From positions 98,814,547-98,878,546 of the forward strand of contig OX328124.1 in assembly GCA_946811695.1 (NCBI GenBank): a DNA stretch of 64,000 nucleotides. The letters are read 5' to 3'. The position numbers and the translations under genes were made by a program. Source of the stretch: Gonocerus acuteangulatus. Lineage: Eukaryota; Arthropoda; Insecta; Hemiptera; Coreidae. Below are positions 1-11,065 of this stretch, piece by piece (the stretch's first letter is position 1; each line of letters starts with the position of its first letter). The notes under the pieces were generated by a model that ran no database searches, was not told where the DNA came from, and was given only the letters and a program-made list of their open reading frames with translations.

Positions 1-1994
1 CAAAATGTAAAAATTTAAGAAATGGAAATAATTGAGCAGACCCAATAGCAAATTATTAAATTGTTGAAAAAGTAATTTGCTAAAAAAATAACAGATATAA
101 ATAAAAATATAAAAACGCGAAGAGCTTTGACCTTTTTTACTTGTAATAAGCAGCTGACTCAATTAATATTTTTTTAATTAATTATCTTCCAGCGCGTTGT
201 ATATTCAAGGCAGTACACTACTTAATAAATACAAAAAAAAAAAAAAAAAACATTTTTCTTTGTGAATCTTGATGAATAATACCAGCGTCCACGTTTAAAA
301 TGAGAACAAGCTACTGCCCTGATAACCCATTACCTTAAGACCCGAGGTTTAGCGGCTTGATTCAAGTTTAACATTTTGCAGGGTAATCCTCAACCTTTAA
401 TGAACCAAGTTACTTTTTATTTATACATATATCTTGGTGTTTAGATTGATTAATTCTGTAACATTCTCTGAGGCAAAATTTAACAATTCTTTTGATAACA
501 GGTTAAAGAGGATAGGGGGCATTACGCTTTCTTGACGCAAAACCTAATATAAGTGGAGATGGTATCGTTTACATTTATTTGAGCCACCTGGTGCCGGTAT
601 AGGTCTCTTCAAAGCTGGATATCATTTTGATAAATTCCTAATTCAACTAAAGAGTAAATAACCTTTTTGTGCGTTCCTCTTTCGAAAACCTATAAATCGA
701 CAAAACATATAGAACAGTTTTTTCTTGGTATTCCTAACTTGCGGCAAAAGCATTCAAGCGTTGTTTAAACTCAGCTCACTTTAGTACATACTTAATAATG
801 TCCCATTTCAAGGACGAGGGAGAGTCGTGCATTATCAGTACATACCAAATGTCTTGCACCATGTCACTTATCTCCAAAGTGAGATTCAATTTGAGATATC
901 ATAAGATCCCTTGAGATGTCGGGGTCAGGTCAGAAGGAGACGAAGCGGTTCAATTCGTAGGGGCGATTGATTGCACAATCAATATACATACCAATGTTAA
1001 AATAAACTTGTATTTATGTTTTCAACGTTAGAAAACAGTGAAATCACACGAAGAGATGGCAGGAAAATGTTTAAATTATTATTAAATTTCTTTAAAGAGT
1101 AAATTGTAATATTTAGTGGTATCATTTTCGGATATTTCACTAAAGTCTATAGTGAATTCCTAAGTTGATATGTTTTCATTTAAATGCAAAATTCGGGAGT
1201 CTTTGTTTACATTTTAAAACAGTTTTTTGGTTAGACTCAAGTGTAAATGTCACATCTTGGGAAGATTTCTCCCAGCTATGTTTAAAAGCGCTTTAATTCC
1301 CAGCTTTTTAATTCTAGCGGATTTTATCCAAGATGGCATCCTAGGCAATAGCAACAAACATCAGAGATTTTGTATCTAGCAGACAGTGTGTTAAATACTC
1401 AGCAAATATTCGGTCCTTAATGTTGCTATTTCGCGCGACAATGTTGCGTTAAGTGATCCGAAAGTATTTCTAACCCATAGTTTTTCATAAATTTCTTTCT
1501 TTTATTTTTTAATCGTTTAACTTGATAAATCAAAATGAGACTGTTCAAGTATTTTCTTACGATTATGTTCGTAGTTATTGACAATTATTTTTATAAGATG
1601 TAAAAAAAAATTATGTATTTACATATATATGTATAAAAAAAAACATTCTTTTGAAACATATATCCTCAATAAAACGAATTTTAGTTTGTATTTGAGGTTT
1701 TTGAAAAGGAGCGAATGTTTGAATTCTGCTCACGTAGAGCTGGGGTGAGACCGCTCATTTGTAAACTCACAGCTAGCAGTATAATTTTAGCCTCCCTTTC
1801 CTCCCAGAGATTCTAAACCGCCACAAAAAAAAGTGTTTCAATTATATCAGCAAGTTGAGCATCTTTGTCTTTGGGAATTATCCCTTTTTAAGAAGAAATA
1901 AGAAATTTTCTGGTACTAGTAAATAAAAAGTGAGTTGCAGATAAGCGAATATTAAAATAATTTCTTCATTTTTTATATGTCTGAAAGGGACATC
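1..1994. other. AT-rich intergenic DNA, no gene seen
   Basis: No ORF of convincing length or composition and no recognisable repeat end was seen. Short poly(A) tracts (about 231-250) and a short TA stretch near 1620 are the only low-complexity features. Confidence 0.6.
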
Positions 1995-2212
1995 ATAAAT
2001 AGGAAATAATTTTGGAGGGGGAGAACATTTGGGGGGTATGCAATACTAAAAATCTTGAGCTTGGAAGTGTTAGCCAATGAAAACGCTATTACACCTAAAC
2101 AAAATTATTTATTCTGAATTAATGATCTTATTTAATTTACTTTTAAGGTTTTTATGCCACATTTTTACCGATTTCGGGGGAGGGGGGGGGCTGCAGCCCC
2201 CCTTATAAAACT
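1995..2212 (+). mobile_element. hAT-like MITE, copy 1 (diverged)
   Basis: This non-coding repeat shares its order of blocks with the better-preserved copy at 20804-21074 (opposite strand): a G-rich left end, a central block containing CGCTATTACACCTAAA, then AAGGTTTTTATG, and a right end with CTGCAGCCCCCC. It lacks the clean CATGGGCG termini of that copy. The hAT assignment rests on the 8-bp target duplication of the 20.8 kb copy. Confidence 0.6.
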
Positions 2213-2217
2213 TTTTT

Positions 2218-2395
2218 TCTTTTCCTTTTACGGCGCATCAACATTTAAGCCATTAGCTGATATCCATACATTGACAGCGTTTCTAAACATCCATGGTGCA
2301 GGTGGAAATTCTTTTTAACGGGCCCTCAAATGAAAAACACTCATCCCATTTACCCCAGAATCCTAGGCGTTAGCTGCTGGACCTCGGGTAAACTC
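2218..2395 (-). repeat. SINE remnant with family-A 3' tail
   Basis: On the plus strand a T-rich tract is followed by ACGGCGCATC, then a degraded GCCATTAGC...ATATCCA block. This is the reverse complement of the 3' tail of the tRNA-headed SINEs at 30905 and 33217. The remainder is too diverged to show a convincing A or B box. Confidence 0.45.
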
Positions 2396-2836
2396 ACTTA
2401 GAACTAATATATTCCTTTGTGTGTAAATAAATGAATTCATAATGGGTAGTGTCAACATAAACCAATTTTCCTAAAAATAAATTGGGACATGATGGTGAGC
2501 ATAGGCGGACCACGTTCGGGAAGTTTCGGGTAAACATTTAATTTCAAATTTCCCACAACTGACTTTTATTAACTCGGACGTTGAAAACATTATGTACATT
2601 TTAAGCCATCGTACGTAAATGTGTTTGTGTGTTTGCTTAGGTTCACTTTAACTATTATTAACTAGACCAGAGTTTTATATTACTTTTTGCTAGAAGTGTT
2701 TCTTTTTTGGACTGCTTCAGTGATGCCCCAGTTAACTCGGATTATCAACCTTTATTAATATCTTGTTTTTTTTTTTTACGAAAAATTGTTATTTTCACTC
2801 CTTACAAAGCTACGTCTATTGTATTTATATATGGTA

Positions 2837-2885
2837 CTAGCTGAATACCCGTGCTTCGTCAGGGCAGATAAGATTTTATTGCGTT
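2837..2885 (-). mobile_element. Helitron-like 3' terminus (rest undefined)
   Basis: Read on the minus strand, this ends with a CCC...GGG hairpin, then TATTCAG, CTAG and a host T. That resembles the terminus of the Helitron at 28781-30414, where the hairpin is followed by GGGTCAG, CTAG and T. Helitrons end in CTRR after a short hairpin and insert between A and T, which fits. The element would extend to the right, but I cannot place its other end. Confidence 0.45.
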
Positions 2886-3945
2886 AAATAATGTTTCATT
2901 AAAATTACGTTACTATACAATTCTGTGCAGTTTATTATAGCACGGTTCCCGTCATACTATATTTTATTCAATGGGCGTTAAAATTAAAAAGTTATTGTTT
3001 CCAAGAAGTCATATGGTAACACCCAATATATTTACGAGTATTACCAAGGTTATAGGCGACGAGGCTGTGCGAGAGTTCCGGATATTATTACCTCGCCTGG
3101 AAAACCTAAGGATATGCCCATACATCACGGTTTGACCGGGACTGTCCCGGTATTTTGCAATTGTTTCGGTGTCCCGCCCAGTTTTATCAATGTCCCGGAA
3201 AAGGCTGTAAGATGTAAAAAGTAATGAATTCATGTTTATAAGAATCTTTTTTAAATCGGTTACTTTTCTACAATTAACATTTTTACTACTGCTCACAGTG
3301 TCAAAGAAATGAAAAGTAATCTAACTGTAAAACGCTGGAACTACCTGCACAGCGCTGCCAGCTGCCAGACACTACTATTTGGCTGAGAGATTGTTTTAAG
3401 AAAATCAAGTAGCAAAAAAGTTCCGTTCTTATTTTTAAGGTTTGGGTAGACTAACAGTTTAGGATTCCCCCTTCCCGTTAGTTGCTGGGCTTAAAACTCA
3501 CCAACCATTTCGCTTATAATTTGTACTCTTTTTATCCCCCCCCCCCTGGTATGCCCATCCCATATTAATGTGTCTCGGTTTAACTCTCCAAAAATACGGC
3601 AAGCCTATCTGACGGGGACAGGCAGAAAAGAAACGCAATTAAAACTCTATGAGGGACAGTTAATTTCTAGTAATTCAAGGTCTGCCATCATAGTTGAAAT
3701 TAACCTTAATTAGAAATAAAACTATGAGATAGATAATGTAAGGTAACAGCTGTTCTTTATCGTCCTAGCAACGCAGGCTGCCTAGGCTTACAGGTTACAC
3801 AGAAGGCAGATGGCAAAGAAATCAATAAGTACCGTACCCACTGGGTATATAGACACATTTTGGCAACTGCAACTTAACTACTTCTTGACCTTCTTTGAGT
3901 CTCCCAATCACTATACACATATATGCTTGCAATTATTCCAATTTA
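2886..3945. other. unassigned repeat-like DNA
   Basis: No gene was seen. Around 3137-3210 the motif TCCCGG recurs several times, which looks repeat-derived but matched nothing else in the window. A C-tract lies near 3535-3546. Confidence 0.4.
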
Positions 3946-4050
3946 TTTATTTAAACATTAATATCCATTATTATTAACTAAAAAGTTTAGGACGGATTAT
4001 CTATAAGTTACCACTCTTTTCTAGCCAGGATAGGGCTGATGCCTTTCTTT
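3946..4050 (-). repeat. SINE family B, 3' part, interrupted by R1
   Basis: The sequence is the reverse complement of the body and tail of the family-B SINE at 29085-29271: AAGGCATCAGCCC, CTATCCTGGCTA, a GTAACYTATAGATAA block and TTAATAATAATGG. It breaks off inside the T-rich stretch at about 4050, where R1 begins. The missing promoter half resumes at 6746, after R1. This SINE is therefore the target into which R1 inserted. Confidence 0.75.
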
Positions 4051-4099
4051 TTTCGCGTTTCAGAACCCCTACAGACCGAAAATAACGGTGGTTCAAATT

Positions 4100-4100
<1 letters not shown>

Positions 4101-4166
<66 letters not shown>
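4101..4166. repeat. (TA)n microsatellite inside R1
   Basis: An uninterrupted TA dinucleotide run. It occupies the same position in the other full R1 copies, so it belongs to the element. Confidence 0.95.
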
Positions 4167-4170
<4 letters not shown>

Positions 4171-5364
4171 CTGTTCGCTCTATAGCTCCCAGACGAATGG
4201 TTCGATTTTGATGAAATTTGGTACAAAAATCTTTCGTCCAATTTGAAAGGTCAAGTTCGTTAACCAGCAAAATCCGTCAACTGGAAGATGGCGTTTGGGG
4301 CGAAATTCGCGCAAAAAAAATCGTAACGCTTACGTTTTTGAGTTCATAAGCTTGTAAGTACTCGTTTTATATGATTCCTGGGCTAGGAAAACGAATGAAA
4401 CCATTTTGAAGGCGATCGCTTTAACCGTTTTCGAGAAAATTGGAAAAATAGTTTTTGAATACCGCTTTTGGTTTGGGTACTTAGAATTACGGGATTCAGT
4501 TGAAACTTTATCTGCATGTTCTACTTTCATTAAAACTAATATGTTGAAAGTTTTGTTACGTTTGGAGTTAAGGAAGGGTTAGAATAAAATATTTTATGAA
4601 CAGACATGAAAAGTTTTGGGAACTTCGTATACTTTCATTAATATCTCGAACACGGTTGGGAAATCGTGGCAAGTGGATAGAAACTATTTGAAAGCATACT
4701 AAATTCTCTACAAAAAAGAATCTGAAACTATTTTTGATTAGGTTATGTCAATCGGAGAAATAAGTGCTTAAAACTTCAAATACGTCTGTTTTGTTCTTAT
4801 GAACGGGTTTTTGTCGTTCTTGTTGTAATTTTTGTCTCTTTCCCTTCGTTTTTTATTGCTTTTTATTTTTGTAATTTCTTATGTTGCGAAAATTTTGTGT
4901 GTAAAACAGGATATGAAAAATGAGGCCAATTTTCTGTTGCTAGAAATAATATAAATTTTGGGAACTTTCATTGATATCTCGAAAACTGTTGAGAATTTTG
5001 GTAAACGGAAGAATACCATTAGAAAGCTTATTAAATGCTCTACATAAAAGGTTCTAATGAAAGTTTTGATTAGGCGATGTCAATCGGAGAAATAAGAGCT
5101 TAAAGCTTTAAAGTAATTGATTTCGCTTATTCGAAGTGTTCTTTTTGTCTGTGTTTTATTCCTTGTTTTTTTTTAATTGCTTTTAGTTGGATAATGTATT
5201 CGAAAATAAAACAGGTTAAGTAAAATAACAAAAACAATTTATTGTTAGAAATATAGAGTTCCAAGATTCCAAGACCTTGTAACTAGCGGGACGGTTTCTA
5301 TTGTTGCCGACCCATCCAGGTAAGATTGTAAATCCTACCTTTCAAGACTGGTGGAACCAAAATA

Positions 5365-5531
5365 TAACTGTCAGGGTTCGGTCACTGCTACTTAATAAAA
5401 CTACATTTTATCGTAAAAATGGTTTTATTGTGCCGACGTTTCGGCTTGAACTTCAAGCCTTCATCAGGGCTGTAAATACAAGTAGGACATATTTAACAGT
5501 AATATATGCACATATCTATGTAAATATACCT

Positions 5532-5611
<80 letters not shown>

Positions 5612-5784
5612 CACATATATAATATATATATATATGCATATACACATACACATATACACGCACACATATGTACATATATATGCCCACATACATACACATA
5701 TGGGGTATGTATTATTAAGTAGCAGTGACCTAACCCGGACAATCCCTACCTAGCATCATCAACGGTCAACGATCTCCTCTCAAC
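5365..5784 (-). mobile_element. Penelope-like fragment inserted in R1, copy 1
   Basis: R1 copy C (36.7 kb) lacks this block, so it is an insertion. It is flanked by AAAATA at 5359-5364 and 5785-5790, a probable 6-bp target duplication. It contains a hammerhead ribozyme (5432-5470, minus), a long (TA)n/(CATA)n tract, and an 18-bp inverted repeat (GGTCACTGCTACTTAATA at about 5380, reversed near 5713-5731). Its right end CAACGATCTCCTCTCAA recurs at 58.26 kb. Hammerheads and partial inverted units are known in Penelope-like retroelements; no reverse transcriptase is present. A hammerhead-bearing non-autonomous element is the alternative. Confidence 0.65.
5432..5470 (-). ncRNA. hammerhead ribozyme motif, copy 1
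   Basis: Read on the minus strand: GCC (helix I), CTGATGA (catalytic box), an extra A, GGCTTGA-AGT-TCAAGCC (7-bp helix II with a 3-nt loop), GAAA (second box), then CGTC and GGC (helix I). All conserved core residues are present, and cleavage is expected after GTC, between plus-strand positions 5435 and 5434. Helix III is only the self-complementary ACGT around the GAAA/CGTC junction. This is the minimal form known from Penelope-like elements, which is thought to act best as a dimer. The unpaired A after the CTGATGA box may weaken activity. Confidence 0.8.
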
Positions 5785-6420
5785 AAAATAATAACTGCTT
5801 CTATTTTAATCTTTCGAAATTAGACTAGGGATAAGAACGGAACCGCGCTAAGATGAGGCAGTTCCTGCGAGTCGGACTTTTTGGTTTGGGTACTTAGAAT
5901 CATGGGATTCAGTTGAAACATTTTCTGCATGTTCTACTTTCAGTAAAACTAATATGTTGAAATTTTTGTTACGTTTGGAGTTAAGGAAGGGTTAGAATAA
6001 AATATTTTATTAACAGACATAAAAAGTTTTGGTAACTTTGTATACCTTCCTTAATATCTCGAAAAAGGTTGAGAATCTTGGTAAACGGAAGAATACCGTT
6101 AGAAAGCTTACGAAATGCTCTACATAAAAGGTTCTGATGAAAGTTTTGATTAGACGATGTCAATCGGAGAAATAAGTGCTTAAAACTTTAAAGTAATTGA
6201 TTTCGCTTATTCGAACTGTTCTTTTTGTCTGTTTTTATTCCTTGTTATTTTTTAACTGCTTATAGTTGGATGATGTATTTGATAATAAATCAGGTTAAGA
6301 AAAATAAGAAAAACAATTTAATCTTAGAGATATGGAATATATGGAGATATAGCTTTTCAACTGCCTAGCGGGGTCCTTCCTAGGGCGGGTTGGCCTATCC
6401 AGAAAAGATCGTAAATAAGA

Positions 6421-6645
6421 CCTTTCTTGAAAGTAAAGATGGAACTGTCAAATTTGGTCCTCCTCTGCCTCCCGGCACTTTCAATGCTGACGAAGGCTAC
6501 CAATGAGCAGCTGAAACGTCCTAAATATAGATTTTTTAACAAAAATCGTATTGAGGTTTCTTTAGCCGAATCCCAACCATTCCATCTTTACTTATCACCT
6601 CGACGGCTAACTATCTAATCTTCATGCTTTCTAGAAATGTGGACC
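6421..6645 (+). mobile_element. second Penelope-like segment within R1
   Basis: This segment differs from copy C of R1 and sits close to where the other ribozyme-bearing fragment inserted in copies A1 and B. It carries a hammerhead-like core on the plus strand (6487-6520). No coding remnant was recognised. Calling it Penelope-like rests on the ribozyme alone. Confidence 0.45.
6487..6520 (+). ncRNA. hammerhead-like motif, type 2
   Basis: Order: CTGACGA (fits CUGANGA), extra A, GGCT...AGCT (4-bp helix II including one G-U pair, 10-nt loop), GAAA, CGTC. Both catalytic boxes and the GTC cleavage triplet are intact. Helix I is poor: only one pair next to the core is evident. It is probably a decaying relative of the 5432 motif and shares the same extra A after the first box. 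Confidence 0.5.
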
Positions 6646-6745
6646 CAAAATAATAACAGCTTCTATTTTAATCATTTTAAATGAGTCTAGATATAAAAAG
6701 GGAACCGCGCTAAGATGATGCAGTTCCTGCGAGTCGGACTTTTTT

Positions 6746-6865
6746 CTAAAGAAAAGCCACCACCCCACAGTGGGAATCGAACACACGACGCTTGGCAATT
6801 ATTCCAATAGTGGCTTGGCGTAAAGAGAAAGAGCGGAAGGTTTTTCCCACCTTTATTCGTGCTGT
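6746..6865 (-). repeat. SINE family B, promoter half
   Basis: On the minus strand this is a tRNA-like head with the B-box GTTCGATTCCCA (plus strand near 6771-6782), followed by GGTGGTGGCTTTTC. It continues the SINE broken at 4050. R1 plus its passengers (about 2.7 kb) lies in the T-rich body between the two halves. Confidence 0.7.
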
Positions 6866-7044
6866 TGTAGAGGCGAAGTACTTTACAGCCTGCAATTCGG
6901 TATTGGTAATCGCGTGGAAAGAACGGGTTTGTCACGCCCAGTCGACGGAACTAACAACCGTCCCGTCCAGGTCAACCTTAATATCCTCAGGAAGGGTGTA
7001 TTTTAAAAAGCTATTTCTTTCCTAAATTACTTTTGTTGCAATAG

Positions 7045-7050
<6 letters not shown>

Positions 7051-7140
<90 letters not shown>
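7051..7140. repeat. (TA)n microsatellite
   Basis: A long TA dinucleotide run with a single GTA interruption. Confidence 0.95.
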
Positions 7141-7141
<1 letters not shown>

Positions 7142-8087
7142 GCTTATTATTAAAAGATTTGAATAAAATGTCATGGCATTTTTAATTATGTTAACTAAAC
7201 ATCCTACAAAGGCTGCAAAGCCCATAAATTAGGATCAATTAGGAATTTAAAAATTCAAAACAACAACAATACTTCAAAAACTGAGACAAAATTCGTTTAA
7301 AAGAACGAAACCGATCCTTTTGAATTTACACCTCTGATTTCCGAATGAGATCGCTCCATCAAGGGAAACCTGATTTCTAGGAAATCTACCACACGTGTAA
7401 GAAAATGATGCAACTCCTTGCACCGTTTAGGGAGTAACTGGCCCCAAACTCTATTTTTTCTCATTTTTTCAAGCGGTAAAAAAATCGTGCTGAAAGTGTT
7501 TGTATTTAATCCCCCACACCGAATTACATAAACAAATTACCTGGCAGCTTATATGCGAAAAACGGTAATCGCTATGATATCGCACGGGTACCTCCAAAAA
7601 ACTGTGCTCGGTAGTCAGATTAAACTGTTTAAAGAACATCCTTCAACTCTTAAAGCATGCAAGGTAGTCTGCTATTACCTGATGAATGTATTTTTGTTTA
7701 GCCCTTTTGGGCATTTATTCCTGCAGTCATATTTTGTCTAAAGAGCTAAGTTCGAATTTAAGAACGAAAAAAAAAACAACAAATAAAAAGGCTCGCCTTC
7801 ATTAAAATTCGTGGCTGAACGACCTACTGAGCGCCATCAAAACTTCCATATTGTTCTTTCTTGTTAGAAAGTTCCTAATCTCCGGGCTTTGAAAACACAT
7901 TAGTGGAGCTTTCCAGCCTTCGAAGGAATCTACACTCTTCCCTATGTGTATATATCACTTCACTTCAAAAATACTATACAATTTCAAACACATATTCACT
8001 AATTTGTACTGATGCTGCTAACATGAATCGTAGTTAATAAACCTATTTGCTGCTAATACGCTGGACCAGTGTGCCCCTGGTATTACT
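7141..8087. other. no gene or repeat recognised
   Basis: Ordinary AT-rich sequence. The longest ORF (62 codons from 7553) has no recognisable features. Confidence 0.5.
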
Positions 8088-8282
8088 AAAGCAGGCTACA
8101 CACGGTCAATCAGGCCTGTCAGTTAGGCCTGAACAGTCCGCCTGAAAGCCGGACGCCAGAACGTGTATATATTCCGGCCACCTGAACAGTCTTAACTGAC
8201 AGACCGGCCAGAATATATACACGTTCAGGCGACCGGCTTTCATGCCAAACTGACAGGCCTGCCTGACCGTGTGTGGTGTGCG
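8088..8282. mobile_element. MITE with AAAGCAGGC terminus, copy 1
   Basis: A highly self-complementary block of about 195 bp. Outer arms read GGCTACACACGGTCA and, inverted, TGACCGTGTGTGG. Inner arms pair around CGTGTATATATTC and GAATATATACACG. A second copy is at 43420-43612, and the 20613-21318 element begins with the same AAAGCAGGC. The right end here is degraded (GTGGTGTGCG instead of GTAGCCTGCTT). No transposase; superfamily not assigned. Confidence 0.75.
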
Positions 8283-8329
8283 CACAGATCTGTAATACTA
8301 TAAGATCACATAGTTCAGAAAAAAATATT

Positions 8330-8440
8330 TTTTTCTGGGTTTAATAGCTTATTAGTTGGCTAACTATTCCAAGCATTGTTGTTAGCACTAGCTCCGAATC
8401 TCCAGCCCCCAATTTATTTCCTATCTATGCCGCGCTGGTA
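8330..8440 (-). mobile_element. hAT-like MITE fragment
   Basis: On the minus strand the central block of the 20.8 kb MITE is recognisable (GCTTGGAATAGTTAGCC followed by a TAATAGC block), next to a decayed G-rich end. Only about half of the element remains. Confidence 0.5.
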
Positions 8441-10534
8441 AATAGTATAGGCGCTCCTTTACAAACGATGCTTGCTTGCTTTATCCCAGCACTGATAGCC
8501 CAGTCAAACGGTTCTTAAAAAGTGGTCGAAGCGGAAAGTTTCGGTGTCATTGTTTTAATTGGCTTTTTCTATGTTTTTATGGTGCTGAAGACGAATCAGA
8601 AGTTGTCCACCAAAAATCTGTAGTGCAACTTTGAGAAATAATCAAAAATCACTACAAAATAATGTTTTTTAGTTATTTTCAGCTTATAACATGCAAAGCA
8701 AGCTATTTACGCAAAATATGTCCCTGCATTAAAATAAAGAAGATAAAATTACCTACAATTTATGTCTTTAAACAATTTTTCGTACATCGCACCGTTTCCA
8801 CGCAAAAGAGTGTTGACATTTGGGAGAAATCAGTAATTTTTGTAAAAATGTGTTCTTTTTAAGGGCATAAATGCTTTCTTAACTAATCAAAAATGATATC
8901 CAGGAGTGTCAAACAGTTTACACAGTTTTAAAACGTGCCAAAAATTCGATTTTTCAACTAAAGTCCCGATACAATCCAGAATTAAATACTTTTTTTTTAG
9001 CAGCTGGGCAAGGTCAAGTCACTGCTTAGCACCGTGACATTCCAAATAGCCGAAAAGAACGCAGAGTGAAAGGGGATTCCCCTCAGATGTTCGCAATTGA
9101 TTTTTCCCGTTTAATAGGGTATTGTTTCTTCTATTAAAACAAAAAAATAATCAAATAAATGCTTTCTTTATAAAATATTCAAATTCTGTGGTATTTTCTT
9201 TTCTCTCTTACCCTTATCAGTTACTAAAATGAACGGCCCTTTGATAAGTGAACACTGGGAATTGAGGGCTTTCTGTAAGATACCCACAGAGGAAGATGGC
9301 ATTCTCGAGGCTAATGGAGGGATTTGTAAGGACCAGGATCTGGAATTGACAGCTTTGAGGTTCGAAGCCACCACTTCCAGGACCTGGGGTCTTCCTTCCA
9401 TTCAAACATCTGGCTCCCTTCTCAGCCCAATAATCACCGTCCAATATTCCAAAGCTGGCAATTTATTTATAAATAATTTACTTCCAATAGTCAAAGGGCA
9501 ACCAATATATCACCAAATATACTGAGACTATGGAAACTAAAAAACAAAACAAAAACTATTGCTCTAAAAGTTCTGAGCCTTACCCATACTCTAATGTGTA
9601 TTTGAAAAACTAGTAGTAGATCCAAAAAAAAGTACTCAGGAAAAAAACGACCTGGGTAATTTTCCTTAAAATGAAACGCAATATAATCTATAGCATTTGG
9701 CCATCACTATTTTTGAGAACTTCTTGAAAGAAAAAAACACCACATTTATAAATTATTAATTTCTTTTAAAAATTAATTATTTTTTTCAGTTGATTTTTAT
9801 ATCAATAACAAAATTGATTACACGCGTTTATGACCGTAACGTACACTATATGTATAGTTGATTTCCCAATAAGAAGCCTAATTCTGAATCCGTACCACGA
9901 AAGTTGGTAATAAAATCTTTAGTGCCGAAATATTTTATTCTTGTTAAAGTTTCACTTCTTTTACACCCTACTACATTAGCGTATCAATTGATGATGGTGA
10001 ATTATAAAACATATTATAAAACATTCCCAAAAAATATTTGATCCGGAAACATACCTGCACATACGCAACACAGGTCGTCTGAAGTTAAATGACAAAGCGC
10101 TGGAGTTCCTTGTGATAACATATCTTTGTCTAGTATGTGGCGTTAAATTAATTATTAAATATAAATAAAAAAAATCATTTTTATGAACTTCTTAATAACA
10201 AATATGCGTACCTAAATGTTCATTGGTAACTAATGGGAAATTGCGACATAAATGTTATCAAAATCGGTCCAATATGAGTTGGAGTTTACTCTGCTACTTT
10301 TTTTTTTTTTTTTTTTTTCATGCAATTACATAACTGATGAGAAAAATTTATTTCTTGAGAAAGATACCTACTAAAAGCATGAATGACGTAAAAATGTATT
10401 TAAAATACAAATATAGTAAATAAAAGTAAAAATAAAAAGATAACTTAAACTTTCAGGATATCTGCTGTAATATTCTTGTCTTACGACCTAAGCCGTAACT
10501 GAGTGTAACTCCTAAACGATTCTGGCACATATTG
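8441..10534. other. no gene recognised
   Basis: AT-rich DNA without convincing coding sequence. Overlapping short ORFs at 9168-9525 on both strands show no recognisable domain. A poly(T) tract lies at about 10299-10318. Confidence 0.45.
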
Positions 10535-11065
10535 TCAAAAGAACAAATCGAAGTCTTAAGCACTTATTTCTCCGATCGACGTCGCCCTATCAAAAATTAC
10601 TTCAGCAACATTTATGTAGACAATTTAGTAAGCTTCCGAATGGTTACCTTCCACTTGCCACAATTTTTTAAACGTTTTCGAGATATTTAAAAAAATATAC
10701 CAAGATCCCAAAACTGTTCATGCCTATTAAATAAAATATTTTTGTTCATACTTCCTTAACTCCAAATGTAACCAACATTTAAAAATCATAGTTTAGATAA
10801 ATTTCAAACATGTAGAAAATATTTCAATTGAATCCAAAGATTCTAAGTACTCAAACCAAAAATTAGTTTAAATCGCTATTTATATAAATTTTTCTCGAAA
10901 ACTGTTACAGATATTACTGTGTGAATGGTTCCATTAGTTTCGCTATGGATTTTGCTAGTTAACGAACTTGACGTTTCAAATTACACATTGTTTGTACAAA
11001 ATTTGTGTCTATGGGGTCTGAAACGTGAGATTTTCTAGTTGGCATTTCCGGATGTAATAATGCAT
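10535..11065 (-). mobile_element. decayed R1 copy
   Basis: On the minus strand it retains R1 landmarks in order: a TTCCGGATG-like left block, CTAGAAAATCTCACGTTTCAGACCCC, the AACTAGCAAAATCC region, and the ATCGGAGAAATAAGTGCTTAA block near 10560. It has no (TA)n tract and many substitutions, so it is an old insertion. Confidence 0.6.

Larger units (their letters stand above)
4051..6745 (+). mobile_element. R1 repeat, composite copy A
   Basis: R1 is my name for a non-coding repeat with copies here, at 21400-23305 (near-identical) and at 36612-39596 (inverted), plus several relics. It has an internal (TA)n tract, a following block with GTCTGTTCGCTC and TGATGAAATTTGGTAC, and a 3' end GGAACCGCGCTAAG, a GCAGTTCCTGC hairpin and GAGTCGGACTTTT. 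Copy A lacks the first 80 or so bases found in copy B. A second, internally starting R1 segment follows at 5882. Its non-coding nature, central microsatellite, end hairpin and T-rich target resemble Helentron-associated elements (HINE/DINE type), but that is inference. Confidence 0.75.
5882..6745 (+). mobile_element. R1 repeat, second partial unit of copy A
   Basis: The unit restarts within R1 internal sequence (TTGGTTTGGGTACTTAG, as at about 4468) directly after the first 3' end. It ends with the same CGCGCTAAGATGATGCAG and GAGTCGGACTTTTT terminus. Only one of the two internal tandem sub-blocks seen at 4560-5130 is present. A different Penelope-like segment occupies about 6421-6645. Confidence 0.65.

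Noticed and set aside
3137..3210. Repeated TCCCGG motifs and a 95-codon minus-strand ORF
   Set aside because: They look transposon-derived, but neither ends nor protein motifs could be recognised.
4330..4530. 66-codon minus-strand ORF repeated identically at 21772 and, inverted, as a 67-codon ORF at 37281
   Set aside because: The conservation follows from R1 copies being nearly identical DNA. The reading frame has no recognisable domain, and decayed copies show no sign of codon-level constraint.
5301..5753. 150-codon plus-strand ORF (and the 169-codon equivalent at 22743)
   Set aside because: It consists largely of IYIYIY and HIYTHTY translated from (TA)n/(CATA)n, and its non-repeat part lies antisense to the hammerhead fragment.
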